Below are positions 1 through 9,739 of a DNA stretch of 64,000 nucleotides, piece by piece. The stretch lies in contig NZ_JAMZGF010000017.1 of assembly GCF_024158915.1 (NCBI RefSeq), positions 1 to 64,000 of the forward strand. The letters are read 5' to 3'. A model generated the notes under the pieces. That model worked only from the letters and a program-made list of their open reading frames with translations. It searched no databases and was not told the DNA's origin. The position numbers and the translations under genes were made by a program. The DNA is from Chryseobacterium sp. S0630. GTDB taxonomy: Bacteria; Bacteroidota; Bacteroidia; Flavobacteriales; Weeksellaceae. How positions within the stretch are numbered: position 1 is the first letter of the stretch; each line of letters begins with the position of its first letter.

Positions 1-261
1 CGTGGTTTGAGATTACGAATAATTATTGCAGACAAATTTTCTAATTTGTGGTTAATCATTCACCATTGACCATTCACCTGCGAAGCAAAATTGAGTATTG
101 AAAATCCAAGATTGAATGGTTAGTCCGTTGCGCTTGTGAATTTTTACGGGATTCGGGTTGCGTGGTTTGAGATTACGAATAATTATTGCAGACAAATTTT
201 CTAATTTGTGGTTAATCATTCACCATTGACCATTCACCTGCGAAGCAAAATTGACTATTGA
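1..261. repeat. Direct repeat pair with heptamer words
   Basis: Bases 1-94 and 161-254 are identical, and the match continues to 101/261 with a single mismatch. The copies contain short heptamer words such as ATTGACC, ATTCACC and ATTGACT. The same words recur around 40.05 and 40.20 kb. The first copy begins at the first base of the window, so its true left end is unseen. No coding potential is visible in 1-315. Confidence 0.9.
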
Positions 262-315
262 CAAATACTATTAATACAATCCTAATCCCTCAAATTCCTA
301 ACTTCTCTATGAAAG

Positions 316-346
316 TTTGAATTCTGCTCTGAATACCTTAATTTTG
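316..346 (+). promoter_or_regulatory. Promoter of the pcrA/uvrD-like gene
   Basis: TTTG at 316-319 and TAATTTTG at 339-346 are 19 bases apart, matching the Bacteroidota -33/-7 consensus (TTTG, TAnnTTTG). Transcription should begin near 353. This rules out the upstream ATG at 346 and supports translation from 370. Confidence 0.75.
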
Positions 347-369
347 TGTTCCCAAAATTTTTTTGCTGT

Positions 370-2700
370 ATGGACTATTTGAAAGGACTCAACGAATCAC
401 AATATGAAGCTGTTACCTCTTTACAAGGACCTCTCATGGTACTTGCCGGAGCAGGTTCAGGAAAAACGCGTGTATTGACTATGCGTATTGCCCATTTAAT
501 ACACAACGGAATAGACCCTTTCAATATCCTGGCGCTTACCTTTACCAATAAAGCGGCACGTGAGATGAAAGACCGTATCGCCAAAGTAGTAGGAGACAGC
601 AATGCAAGAAGTCTTTGGATGGGTACATTTCACTCCGTTTTTGCAAGAATTCTGAGAATTGAAGCTCATTATCTGGGATATCCTTCCAATTTTACCATTT
701 ATGATCAGCAGGACGCTCTGAATGTAATTAAAAAAGTTCTGAAGGATATGAATATCGATGCAGATCTTTATAAGCCTAAAAAAGTTCAGGCAAGAATTTC
801 AACCTATAAGAATAACCTGATTACCGTAAAAGCTTATTTCAACAATCCTGAACTGATGGAAGCGGATGAAAAAGCAAATATGAAATTCATCGGACAGATT
901 TACCAGAAATATGTGGATCAGTGCTTCAGAAACGGATCTATGGATTTTGATGATCTGTTGTTGAAAACCAATGAACTATTGACCCGTTTTCCTGAAGTGT
1001 TGGCGAAATATCAGGACAGATTCCGATATATCATGGTAGATGAGTACCAGGATACCAACCACTCTCAGTATCTTATTGTAAAAGCTTTGGCTTCAAAATT
1101 TGAGAACATCTGTGTGGTAGGAGATGATGCGCAGTCTATCTATTCTTTCCGTGGAGCTAATATTTACAATATCTTAAACTTCAAAAAAGATTATACAGAT
1201 GCCAAAACAGTATCGTTGGAACAGAATTACCGTTCCACACAGAATATTGTAAATGCAGCTAATGTGGTCATCGCTAAAAACCTTCAGCAGTTTAAGAAAA
1301 ATGTATTCAGTGATAATGAAGAAGGAGATAAGATTAAAATATACCGATCTCTTTCCGATGCTGATGAAGCCAATTTCGTGGCAGGAAATATCTGGGAACT
1401 TCGTAACCGTGACCAGAGAAAGTACAGCGATTTTGCTATTTTATACAGAACCAACTCTCAGACACGTGCTTTTGAAGATGCACTGAGACGTAAAAATATT
1501 CCGTACAAAGTATATGGAGGTCTTTCTTTCTATCAAAGAAAAGAAGTAAAAGATCTTATTGGATACCTTCGTCTTCTGATCAATGAAAATGATTCTGAAG
1601 CATTAATGAGGATTATCAATTATCCGGCAAGAGGAATCGGAGAAACGACGCAGAATAAACTGATTGTTTTTGCTGATGCCCACAATATTGCAGTTTCAAA
1701 AGTATTGGAAAACCTTCCGATGTATGCACCGCAATTAGGTTTGAACAATGGGGTTTTAAACAAATTGAACGACTTCTGGTCTATGATCAAAGCTTTTCAG
1801 GTATTGCTGAAAACAGAAACGGCTTACAGTGTGGCTATGGAAGTAGCAAAACGAAGCGGGTTAATCAAATTTTTAAAAGATGATCAGACTCCTGAAGGGA
1901 TTTCCAGAGTAGAAAACGTACAGGAATTGATGAACTCCATGCAGGGATTCATTGAAGAGCAGATGCAGCTTGAAGATGGTGATCCGAGTCTTTCCAATTT
2001 CCTTGAAAACATTGCACTTTCTGCAGATACTCAGGATAAAGAACTGGGAGATGATATGGTTTCTTTGATGACCATTCACCTTTCAAAAGGATTAGAATTC
2101 CCGGTGGTACACTTAGTAGGACTTGAAGAAAACCTTTTCCCAAGCTTTATGAGTTCGGCAACCAGAGAAGATCTTGAAGAGGAGAGAAGATTATTCTATG
2201 TGGCATTGACAAGAGCAGAAAAGCAAGCTTTCTTCTCTTATGCTGTTTCCCGTTTTCAATGGGGGAAAATTACGGATGCTGAGCCTTCAAGATTCTTAAG
2301 TGAAATTGATGATCAATATATTGAATTCCTTAATCCTGCTTTGGAAAAAAGATTTATCAATAATTCAGGAGTGAAATCCAATATCTTTGATGAGCATCCT
2401 TCAGAAATGAAATCTTTCAAAAAGGTTGAAAAGAAAACTATTGACAGAGGTGATACTTCAAAACCTGCTCCTGAAGTCAGAAAACTGAAACCAGTAAGCA
2501 CGGCTAAAATTATCAATCCAAGCGGAGCTTCTTCTCAGGATATTGAAGTAGGAGATAAAGTGAGACACGATCGTTTCGGAATAGGTGAAGTTACTTTCTT
2601 AGACGGAACAGATCCTCAGAACATCAAAGCAAAGGTTGTTTTCATGCATGAAGGAGAGAAAAATCTGATCCTGAAATATGCTAAACTGACTAAGATTTAA
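370..2700 (+). CDS. ATP-dependent DNA helicase, UvrD/PcrA family
   Basis: Superfamily 1A 3'-5' DNA helicase of 776 residues, used in nucleotide excision repair, replication restart and clearing of recombinase filaments. The Q motif is at residues 8-14, Walker A AGAGSGKT at 26-33 and the motif II box DEYQDTN at about 224-230. QNYRST, a GDDAQSIYSFRGA motif III region and VALTRAE near the end of the motor are also present. The C-terminal 50 residues (VGDKVRHDRFGIG onward) match the Tudor-like RNA polymerase-interaction tail of PcrA. An ATG at 346 is in frame but lies inside the -7 element, so 370 was chosen. The gene stands alone and is followed by a terminator. Confidence 0.95.
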   Translation: MDYLKGLNESQYEAVTSLQGPLMVLAGAGSGKTRVLTMRIAHLIHNGIDPFNILALTFTNKAAREMKDRIAKVVGDSNARSLWMGTFHSVFARILRIEAHYLGYPSNFTIYDQQDALNVIKKVLKDMNIDADLYKPKKVQARISTYKNNLITVKAYFNNPELMEADEKANMKFIGQIYQKYVDQCFRNGSMDFDDLLLKTNELLTRFPEVLAKYQDRFRYIMVDEYQDTNHSQYLIVKALASKFENICVVGDDAQSIYSFRGANIYNILNFKKDYTDAKTVSLEQNYRSTQNIVNAANVVIAKNLQQFKKNVFSDNEEGDKIKIYRSLSDADEANFVAGNIWELRNRDQRKYSDFAILYRTNSQTRAFEDALRRKNIPYKVYGGLSFYQRKEVKDLIGYLRLLINENDSEALMRIINYPARGIGETTQNKLIVFADAHNIAVSKVLENLPMYAPQLGLNNGVLNKLNDFWSMIKAFQVLLKTETAYSVAMEVAKRSGLIKFLKDDQTPEGISRVENVQELMNSMQGFIEEQMQLEDGDPSLSNFLENIALSADTQDKELGDDMVSLMTIHLSKGLEFPVVHLVGLEENLFPSFMSSATREDLEEERRLFYVALTRAEKQAFFSYAVSRFQWGKITDAEPSRFLSEIDDQYIEFLNPALEKRFINNSGVKSNIFDEHPSEMKSFKKVEKKTIDRGDTSKPAPEVRKLKPVSTAKIINPSGASSQDIEVGDKVRHDRFGIGEVTFLDGTDPQNIKAKVVFMHEGEKNLILKYAKLTKI

Positions 2701-2721
2701 TTTCAAAATAAAAATATAAAA

Positions 2722-2755
2722 GAAACGGATTCAATTTTTGGATCCGTTTTTTTAT
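2722..2755 (+). terminator. Rho-independent terminator of the helicase gene
   Basis: A stem of ACGGATTC and GGATCCGT encloses an 8-base loop and is followed by a run of seven T. It lies 22 bases after the helicase stop codon. Confidence 0.85.
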
Positions 2756-3043
2756 TTAAACGCGAAGTTCGCAAAGTTTCTATTAAGATGTGTTTTATAT
2801 TTATGTTGGCAAGGGCGTTCCACTTAGCTAAGACAAATCCTCTGCTGAACGAAGTGCCTTTGCGATCGTAATAATAAAAAAGTAATGTGTTTTCTTTGTG
2901 TACATAGCGTTTTTCAATATTTATTTTACCGGTAACCTTCTATAAAACAATGTTTTTTACAAATGTTTCCTTAATTTATCATAACTTTAAATGAGGAATA
3001 GAAAGAAACGATAATAGTTTTTTACAAAAACAAAGTCTATCTG
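2756..3043. other. Gene-free interval with degenerate repeat traces
   Basis: No ORF with coding character is visible. The first 120 bases contain phrases (ACGCGAAGTTCGCAAAG, later TTTGCGATCGTAA) that resemble degenerate intergenic repeats. A weakly similar AACGCAAAGACGC segment is at 28815-28870. The rest is AT-rich leader of the downstream TonB receptor gene. Confidence 0.5.
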
Positions 3044-3075
3044 TTTTGTAGACTAATAAATAAATTTTACATTTG
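3044..3075 (+). promoter_or_regulatory. Promoter of the first TonB-dependent receptor
   Basis: TTTTG at 3044-3048 and TACATTTG at 3068-3075 are separated by 19 bases, an excellent Bacteroidota -33/-7 pair. The predicted start near 3082 leaves a leader of about 33 bases before the ATG at 3115. Confidence 0.8.
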
Positions 3076-3114
3076 CACCTTGTAAAAACATAAATGTTAA
3101 TCAAATTCTAAACT

Positions 3115-5883
3115 ATGAATAATAAGAAAACTATTCTTTCGGCCTCAGTTTTATTTTTCCTCGGCGTATTTACTTACGGACAGGAAAAAGACAGCATAAA
3201 AGCAAATAAAGACACCTTAAAAACCAATACTGTAGAAGAAGTAGTAGTACTGGGTTCAAGAGCCGGTGCCAGATCAAAAGTAGACAGCCCTGTTCCTGTA
3301 GATGTATTCAATGTAAAAGAATCTTCAATTATTCTTCCACAGACTAATATCGGGCAAATTCTAAATGCTGTTGCCCCTTCATTTACTTCTACCATTCAAA
3401 CGAATTCAGATGGAACAGACCACCTGGATCCTGCACAGCTGAGAGGTTTGGGACCGGATCAGGTGTTGGTTTTGGTGAATGGAAAAAGAAGACATACTTC
3501 AGCTTTGGTAAACGTCAACGGAACACCAGGAAGAGGTACGGTAGGAACTGATTTGAACGCTATTCCTTCTTTTGCTTTAAACAGAATTGAAGTATTAAGA
3601 GATGGAGCTGCCGCACAATATGGATCTGATGCCATTGCCGGAGTAATCAATCTTGATCTGAAAAGAGATACAGGAAAACTGGCAGGGCAGATCAGTTATG
3701 GAGGAAATCTGACGCCAACGGCTAATGACCATACCGGAGATTTTGACGGACAAAATATTCAGCTGGATTTAAACTATGGGAATAAAATTGGAACCAAAGG
3801 AGGTTTCTTTAATATCACCTGGTCTTCACAATTCAGAAACCCAACGTACAGAGCAGGAACAGAAAGTGGTCCTATTTACAATGCTTACAATGCCATCGAA
3901 CAGCGTGCATTGAATGACGGTGTGAATCTTTCTTCGCTTTTTACCAATATTGGAAGTACACCCAATTCGCAACAGATTGTAAATTACATCCATCAGTATG
4001 CGCAGAATGTGAGCTATTTTTCTCAGGGTTTACAAAATGATATTCAGGGAGCAAATACCATTTCTGCACTACAAAATGTTTTGAAATCTGCCAATTTTAC
4101 CAGAGATCAGCTTAATTATATCACCGATCAGGAGCTGGCTTATAGAGGACAGACGAGAAAGGATTTTAATATGCAGGTTGGACAGTCTAAGCTTAATAAT
4201 CATCAGCTTTTTGTGAATGCTGAGATCCCTGTAAGTGACAACTGGAAGGTGTATACTTTTGGTGGTTATAGTATAAGACATGGAACTTCCGGAGGATTCT
4301 ACAGAAGACCAACTGAAAACAGAACTTTTACAGGATTATATCCTAATGGTTACCTTCCACAGATCGGAACAGATATTCAGGATATTTCATTAGCTGCAGG
4401 AATTAAAGGAAAATGGGAAGGCTGGAATATTGATTTCAGTAATACGTACGGACAGAATTCATTTACCTATAATATTCAGAATACAGGAAATACCTCTTTG
4501 CGTTTTGCTTCACCAAGAGAGTTTAATGCAGGAGGACTAAGATTTTCTCAAAATACGATCAATTTAGATTTCTCTAAAAAATATGACGTATGGGAAGGAA
4601 TCAACGTAGCGTTTGGAGCTGAGCACCGTTATGAGAATTTTAAAATTACTCAGGGGGAGCAAGCTTCTTATGCAACCTATGATGTTTCAGGAAATATATG
4701 GAACGGAAATTCTGTGAGACCTACAGATTTTTTTGGGGCATCGCTTCCGGGAGGATCGCAGGTATTCAATGGATTTAAACCTGAAAATGCGGTAGATAAA
4801 AACAGACAGTCGGTAGCAGCTTATGCAGATGTAGAATTTAACTTTACCAACTGGTTGTTAGTGGATGCTGCAGCGAGATATGAAAACTATTCAGATTTCG
4901 GATCTACATTCAATTATAAACTGGCTTCAAGAATCAAAGTAGCGCCTAATTTCAATGTGAGATTTGCTGGTTCTACAGGATTCAGAGCGCCATCTATCCA
5001 CCAGATTTATTATAATGTAACGTCTACATTGTTCACCAATAATCAACTTTTGGAAGTAGGAACCTTTAGCAATGATTCTCAACTTGCAGGATTGCTGGAT
5101 ATGCCAAAACTGAAACAGGAAACCTCTAAATCAGCAAGTGTAGGATTTACCTATAGAATTCCCTCGGCTAGTCTTACCTTTACAGCAGACGGATATTTCA
5201 CGAGAATTGATAACCGTATTATTCTTACAGACCAGTTCTTAAAAGCGAATGTTCCTCAGAAAGCACAGGAAGCTTATGACCAATTGGGAATTAATGCAGC
5301 GCAGTTCTTTACCAACGCTATTGATACAGAAACAAAAGGTTTAGATGTAGTGATTTCACACAATGCCAGATTCTCAGGATTTAAGTTGGATAACAACTTT
5401 GCCATTAACCTTAATAAAACAAAACAGGTTGGGGATATCCATTCTGCAGGTCTTTTACAGTCGCCACAATTGGAGAAAGTGTATTTTTCTGAGAAATCAA
5501 GAGTGTATCTGGAAGAAGCCGTACCGAGAGTGAAAGCCAGTCTTTCTCATACGCTTTCATGGAAGAATGCAAGTTTATATCTGAGAAATACCTATTTCGG
5601 GAAAGTAACAGGCGCTGATATTATTGATGTGAACGGAGACGGAATTATTGATTTTAATGAACACCAGCAGATCGGAGATAAGATCATTACGGACTTATCT
5701 GCTGCTTATCAGTTTACTAAAAATGTAGGATTGACTTTGGGAGTAAACAATTTGTTTGATATCTATCCAACGAAAAACCTTACTGCTTCTACCAATAATG
5801 ATCAATTTATCTATTCAAGATCGACTTCACAGTTTGGACAGAACGGAAGATATGTTTTTGCAAGATTGAATTTCAATTTTTAA
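3115..5883 (+). CDS. TonB-dependent outer-membrane receptor
   Basis: Outer-membrane active transporter of 922 residues, energised by TonB-ExbBD. Residues 1-22 form a signal peptide ending TYGQ. A TonB-box-like segment (VEEVVVLGSR) is at about 41-50. The plug runs to about 190 and includes LRGLGPDQVLVLVNGKRRH and IEVLRDGAAAQYGSDAIAG. The rest is a long beta-barrel ending in the aromatic strand FARLNFNF. There is no CarboxypepD-reg extension and no SusD partner, so this is not a SusC-type receptor. The substrate cannot be read from the sequence; siderophore or another small ligand is an inference. The gene is monocistronic with its own promoter. Confidence 0.93.
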   Translation: MNNKKTILSASVLFFLGVFTYGQEKDSIKANKDTLKTNTVEEVVVLGSRAGARSKVDSPVPVDVFNVKESSIILPQTNIGQILNAVAPSFTSTIQTNSDGTDHLDPAQLRGLGPDQVLVLVNGKRRHTSALVNVNGTPGRGTVGTDLNAIPSFALNRIEVLRDGAAAQYGSDAIAGVINLDLKRDTGKLAGQISYGGNLTPTANDHTGDFDGQNIQLDLNYGNKIGTKGGFFNITWSSQFRNPTYRAGTESGPIYNAYNAIEQRALNDGVNLSSLFTNIGSTPNSQQIVNYIHQYAQNVSYFSQGLQNDIQGANTISALQNVLKSANFTRDQLNYITDQELAYRGQTRKDFNMQVGQSKLNNHQLFVNAEIPVSDNWKVYTFGGYSIRHGTSGGFYRRPTENRTFTGLYPNGYLPQIGTDIQDISLAAGIKGKWEGWNIDFSNTYGQNSFTYNIQNTGNTSLRFASPREFNAGGLRFSQNTINLDFSKKYDVWEGINVAFGAEHRYENFKITQGEQASYATYDVSGNIWNGNSVRPTDFFGASLPGGSQVFNGFKPENAVDKNRQSVAAYADVEFNFTNWLLVDAAARYENYSDFGSTFNYKLASRIKVAPNFNVRFAGSTGFRAPSIHQIYYNVTSTLFTNNQLLEVGTFSNDSQLAGLLDMPKLKQETSKSASVGFTYRIPSASLTFTADGYFTRIDNRIILTDQFLKANVPQKAQEAYDQLGINAAQFFTNAIDTETKGLDVVISHNARFSGFKLDNNFAINLNKTKQVGDIHSAGLLQSPQLEKVYFSEKSRVYLEEAVPRVKASLSHTLSWKNASLYLRNTYFGKVTGADIIDVNGDGIIDFNEHQQIGDKIITDLSAAYQFTKNVGLTLGVNNLFDIYPTKNLTASTNNDQFIYSRSTSQFGQNGRYVFARLNFNF

Positions 5884-5907
5884 ATAAAATAAGAGATCAT
5901 ATTTATA

Positions 5908-6038
5908 AACTTTTATATGTTGAACCCTTAAGAGGTAATAAGAGTTTAAGATTATTAAGATAAGCTTCGCTTTAAGCTTAAAAATCAAAATGATTTACCT
6001 TAACTATACTTTATTTCTTAAATCCCCTTAATGGTTTT
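5908..6038. repeat. Dispersed intergenic repeat, copy 1
   Basis: About 130 bases that recur almost in full at 6121-6251. Shared blocks include TTGAACCCTTAAGAGGTAAT, TAAGATAAGCTTCGCTTTAA and TACTTTnTTTCTT. An AAGCTT-CGCTTT-AAGCTT dyad is in the centre. The two copies differ at scattered positions, so they are old duplicates. Confidence 0.85.
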
Positions 6039-6065
6039 AATATATTCTACGTTTAAATAACTCCA

Positions 6066-6104
6066 ATAAAAAAAACAGTTCAGAAATCCTGAACTGTTTT
6101 TTCT
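6066..6104. terminator. Bidirectional terminator between receptor and cstA
   Basis: AACAGTTCAG (6074-6083) pairs perfectly with CTGAACTGTT (6089-6098) around a 5-base loop. An A-run lies on the left and a T-run on the right. It sits between two repeat copies and can serve the convergent genes on either side. Confidence 0.85.
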
Positions 6105-6120
6105 TTATGTAATATGAATT

Positions 6121-6251
6121 AAACTTTTATTTTTGAACCCTTAAGAGGTAATGAGAGTTTAAGAGTATTAAGATAAGCTTCGCTTTAAGCTTAAGAGTCA
6201 GAAAGATTCATCTTAATTATACTTTGTTTCTTCAATCCTCCTTAATGGTTT
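6121..6251. repeat. Dispersed intergenic repeat, copy 2, overlapping the cstA 3' end
   Basis: Second copy of the 5908-6038 repeat in the same orientation. Its right third (6213-6251) is read on the minus strand as the last 12-13 residues and stop codon of the cstA-like gene. This suggests the repeat inserted into, or was captured by, the gene end. Confidence 0.8.
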
Positions 6252-8102
6252 TTCTTTATAAAATTTGAATACCAGTTCTTTCACTGGTTCACCATAATGG
6301 TCAATTTCAGTTGTTTTGATTTGAAGAAGTTGATACCATTTTCTGAAAGCTCCTGCAAATACAATAAGCATCAGAACCATGGCTGTTACTGCTAAAGTTG
6401 CCAGTAAATATTGTCCTTTAGGAATATAAATAGCAGTCACCTGAATATAACCTGCCCAGAAGGTAATTCCAGCCATAAAAACACCCGGAATAGCCGAGCA
6501 TAGAGCGTATTTCCCTCTGTTCATTCTGATCAGCATCGTTGTACAGACGATAAGTCCGCAGGCTGCCAGCAGCTGATTACTGATCCCGAATAATGGCCAG
6601 ATACTGTTTACATTTCCGGTATACACCAGATATCCCCAGGCAAAAGTGAAAAGAAGACTGCTGATAATAATCCCCGGAATCCAGTTTTTATCATTGAATT
6701 TTGGAACAACAGAACCCAGCATTTCCTGTAAAAAGAATCTACCCACTCTTGTTCCTGCATCAATGGCAGTAAGAATAAATACTGCTTCAAACATAATCGC
6801 AAAATTATACCAATAAGCTGTCAGCTGATCCATATACGGAATTTTATTAAAAATATGAGCCATTCCTACAGCCAGAGATACTGCACCTCCGGTTCTTCCG
6901 TAAAGATCAATACCTATTTTCTGTGAATAATAATCTATATCTACTCCGTGCAGGGAAGGATGCGCTGCCAGAAATGAATCATAGGCTTCTTTGGGAGTGT
7001 TGATGGCAAAATAATCACCCGGCATCAGCGTACAGGCAGCAATAAGTGCCATTAATGCTACAAAACCTTCTACAAGCATAGCTCCGTAACCTACAAAAAG
7101 AATTTCTCTTTCCTTATTAAGCATTTTTGGAGTGGTTCCCGTAGCAATCACTGCATGGAATCCGGAAATCGCTCCACAGGCAATCACAATAAAAATAAAA
7201 GGAAGGACCGGACCGCCAATAATAGGGCCTCCGCCATTAACAAAAGCTGTAATCGCAGGCATCTGTATCGTAGGATGAATAACGATTACCCCGATAGCCA
7301 GCATAATAATAGTTCCTATTTTTAAATATGTTGAAAGATAATCTCTCGGAACCAAAAGAAGCCATACCGGTAATACCGAAGCAATGAAACCATAGAGAGG
7401 AATTGCTATAGAAATTGTTTTAATATCCCAGGAAAATAAACCATTCATCGTAGGATTCTGCATCAGGGTATGTCCTCCGATAATCCCAGCAATCAGAAGA
7501 ATCCCTCCGAGAATACTTGCAAAAAGCACACTGTTCTTTTTGTAACGCATAATCAGTCCCATAATGATTGCAATGGGCATAGTAATCACTACGGTAAAAA
7601 GAGACCATGAAGCTTCGTGCATCGCATTGATACAGGCCAATGATAAACCTGCCAGCGTAAGAATCAAAATGAAGAGGATAGCAAAACCCGCTACTGTACC
7701 CGTTGCCTTTCCAATTTCTTTGGAAGCAATCGTTGCAAGACTTTGTCCTTTATGTCTCACAGAAGCAAAAAGAACAATCATATCATGTACTCCGCCTCCC
7801 AGTACGCATCCTATCAATATCCATAAAGCACCCGGAAGATAGCCGAACTGCGCAGCAAGAACAGGTCCTACCAAAGGTCCTGCAGCGGCAATAGCTGCAA
7901 AGTGATGCCCGAAAAGTACATTTTTATTGGTAGCCACATAATCTTTACCATCTGCAAATTCTACAGCAGGTGTTGTATTTTGATCATTGAGCCGGAGAAC
8001 TTTATTGGCAATGAAAATACCATAAAAACGGTAAGCTATCGCAAAAAGAAGAACAGATACAAAGATGAGCGTAAGCGCATTGATATTGTTTAAAGATTCC
8101 AT
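6213..8102 (-). CDS. cstA: Carbon starvation protein CstA family transporter
   Basis: Polytopic inner-membrane protein of 629 residues in the CstA/BtsT family, whose members take up peptides and, in some cases, pyruvate under carbon limitation. The family-typical stretches ATNKNVLFGHHFAAIAAAGP (about residues 58-77), GPVLAAQFGYLPG and GGVHDMIVLF are present. About 16-18 hydrophobic segments follow. Length fits the shorter CstA subgroup. The last dozen residues are encoded by a dispersed repeat and look non-conserved. It lies alone between convergent and co-directional genes. Assignment to the family is firm, the substrate is not. Confidence 0.93.
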   Translation of the reverse strand: MESLNNINALTLIFVSVLLFAIAYRFYGIFIANKVLRLNDQNTTPAVEFADGKDYVATNKNVLFGHHFAAIAAAGPLVGPVLAAQFGYLPGALWILIGCVLGGGVHDMIVLFASVRHKGQSLATIASKEIGKATGTVAGFAILFILILTLAGLSLACINAMHEASWSLFTVVITMPIAIIMGLIMRYKKNSVLFASILGGILLIAGIIGGHTLMQNPTMNGLFSWDIKTISIAIPLYGFIASVLPVWLLLVPRDYLSTYLKIGTIIMLAIGVIVIHPTIQMPAITAFVNGGGPIIGGPVLPFIFIVIACGAISGFHAVIATGTTPKMLNKEREILFVGYGAMLVEGFVALMALIAACTLMPGDYFAINTPKEAYDSFLAAHPSLHGVDIDYYSQKIGIDLYGRTGGAVSLAVGMAHIFNKIPYMDQLTAYWYNFAIMFEAVFILTAIDAGTRVGRFFLQEMLGSVVPKFNDKNWIPGIIISSLLFTFAWGYLVYTGNVNSIWPLFGISNQLLAACGLIVCTTMLIRMNRGKYALCSAIPGVFMAGITFWAGYIQVTAIYIPKGQYLLATLAVTAMVLMLIVFAGAFRKWYQLLQIKTTEIDHYGEPVKELVFKFYKEKPLRRIEETKYN

Positions 8103-8296
8103 ATTGCTTATTTTTATTGATAAATAATTAAGTTATTGATGTTTTTGTTGTAAATAATTTAAACAAAGACCAAGGTAATTAATTCTCAATGAAAAAATAT
8201 CAATAAGTATATCAATCTAGCAAATTTGTGATTTTGTTTTTATTTATTGTGTTTATTTATAGTATTTTGTGTTGTTTTTAAATAAGGGTGTGTATA

Positions 8297-9334
8297 TTAT
8301 TTCTTCTGTGAAAGAATGAATTCCACCATCTGATCAGTAAGTTGATCCAGATAAGCTTTATCAGTTGTGCCAAATCCGTGTACTCCGCCATCTACGATAA
8401 TCAGTGAGTTCTGTATTTTTGCTCTGTTTAATTTTCTGTGAAGCTTTTTAGACTGATTTAAAGGAACAATTTTATCATTATTCCCCTGAACAATCAAAGT
8501 AGGCACACCTCCGGAAACAAAATAGACAGGGGACATTGTTTTAAGATAATCAATAGCGCTGTCCTGATCTTTTCTGATATCATATCCGGAAATTCCTTTG
8601 ACAAGATTTTCCTGTAACCCGACAATTTTTTTTGACATTAATCCGATGAGTGCTACGGGAATTGTACCTAATTTTGTGTGGAAAAGTTTGTTGAGGTCTG
8701 CAGGGCCATAATGATCAATCACATAATTCACCTTAGCCGAATAAGACGAAAGCTCCGGATTACCCAAATAAGTATTGTCTGGTGTATAGGCTGCCATCAG
8801 AGAAAGGTGAGCACCAGCTGAAGCCCCGAATAACCCTATATTATTGGTGTCAAAATGATATTTCTCTGCGTTTTTTCTTACCCATCTTACCGCATCTTTG
8901 GTATCTTCCAAAGGCAATGGAAAATGAGTGTTGTCATTCAAAAGGGTATAATTAATACTGATTACCGCATATTGCTTGGCCATTAGCTTTGCAATGGTGG
9001 TTTCAACATAATTATCTGAGTGAATCACTTTATCTCCTTCTATCCATCCACCTCCGTGAACATAAATCAGTACAGGAAGCAGCTGGTCTGCGGCAGCATT
9101 TTTAGGAGTGAAAACATCAAGTTGAATAGGATTTCCTTTCCTGTTGGTTTTATATACAATGTCCTCAGATAAATTGGCTATTTCCGGAAGTAATGTACTT
9201 TTTACAGGAGGAGTTTTAACCTGTACCTGTGAGAAGTTCTGTGAAAAAAATAAATTAGAAAATCCTATTATTAAAACAAAAAACAGGTTTGTGAAAAACC
9301 TGTAGATTGATATGTTGTTTGTCGATAAATTCAT
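8297..9334 (-). CDS. Alpha/beta hydrolase (BD-FAE-like esterase), exported
   Basis: Probable secreted or periplasmic carboxylesterase of 345 residues. A long N-terminal hydrophobic segment (about 12-32) ending FFSQ looks like a signal peptide. The oxyanion motif HGGGW, nucleophile elbow GASAG, acid in GNNDKIVP and histidine in DGGVHGFG complete the catalytic set of the hormone-sensitive-lipase/feruloyl-esterase-like group. No sugar-binding or carbohydrate-active neighbours indicate a substrate. The gene ends 22 bases upstream of the DUF3037/HipA-like pair start region on the same strand, but a shared transcript is not proven. Confidence 0.85.
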   Translation of the reverse strand: MNLSTNNISIYRFFTNLFFVLIIGFSNLFFSQNFSQVQVKTPPVKSTLLPEIANLSEDIVYKTNRKGNPIQLDVFTPKNAAADQLLPVLIYVHGGGWIEGDKVIHSDNYVETTIAKLMAKQYAVISINYTLLNDNTHFPLPLEDTKDAVRWVRKNAEKYHFDTNNIGLFGASAGAHLSLMAAYTPDNTYLGNPELSSYSAKVNYVIDHYGPADLNKLFHTKLGTIPVALIGLMSKKIVGLQENLVKGISGYDIRKDQDSAIDYLKTMSPVYFVSGGVPTLIVQGNNDKIVPLNQSKKLHRKLNRAKIQNSLIIVDGGVHGFGTTDKAYLDQLTDQMVEFILSQKK

Positions 9335-9355
9335 AATAAATTTTTTAAGGAAGTA

Positions 9356-9739
9356 TTACTTTACTAACTCCTCAAAAAGCTTACCAAAAGTGGCATTCAG
9401 ATCCTTTGATTTTCCCGGATGAGGTCTTGAGGTCTGTATCACAGAACTTCTTACCGCTGTCAGCCATCGGAAGCGCTCCGGAATATCAAAAAAAGCAATA
9501 GGACCGCCATCTTTCTCACCATTGGCAATTTTTTTAAAGCTTTCCAGATTGTGGATGATATCATCGTAATCCAGTTTGCTGTGCATCAGTTTGAATTTGT
9601 CCGGACACAAATAGAATTCCACTCTGATGAATTTCTCCTTCTTAGAAAACATCACCAGCCCGATATTGAAAAACTCTTCTCTTTCAACTTTAGGCACCAG
9701 GCGTATTACCGCATATTCATATATTTTATCCTCTTGCAT
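9356..9739 (-). CDS. DUF3037 family protein, partner of the HipA-like kinase
   Basis: Small cytoplasmic protein of 127 residues. The opening YEYAVIRLVPKVEREEFFNIGLVMFS is characteristic of DUF3037, whose function is unknown. Its start overlaps the end of the upstream HipA-like gene by 14 bases, so the two are translationally coupled. This adjacency is a recurring arrangement for the family from general knowledge. No enzymatic motif is visible; a partner or regulatory subunit role is inference. Confidence 0.8.
   Translation of the reverse strand: MQEDKIYEYAVIRLVPKVEREEFFNIGLVMFSKKEKFIRVEFYLCPDKFKLMHSKLDYDDIIHNLESFKKIANGEKDGGPIAFFDIPERFRWLTAVRSSVIQTSRPHPGKSKDLNATFGKLFEELVK

Noticed and set aside
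345..369. Upstream ATG at 346 as start of the helicase
   Set aside because: It overlaps the -7 element and adds residues not seen in the PcrA N terminus.
3115..5883. SusC-type glycan receptor
   Set aside because: No SusD gene follows and the N-terminal carboxypeptidase-like extension typical of SusC is absent.
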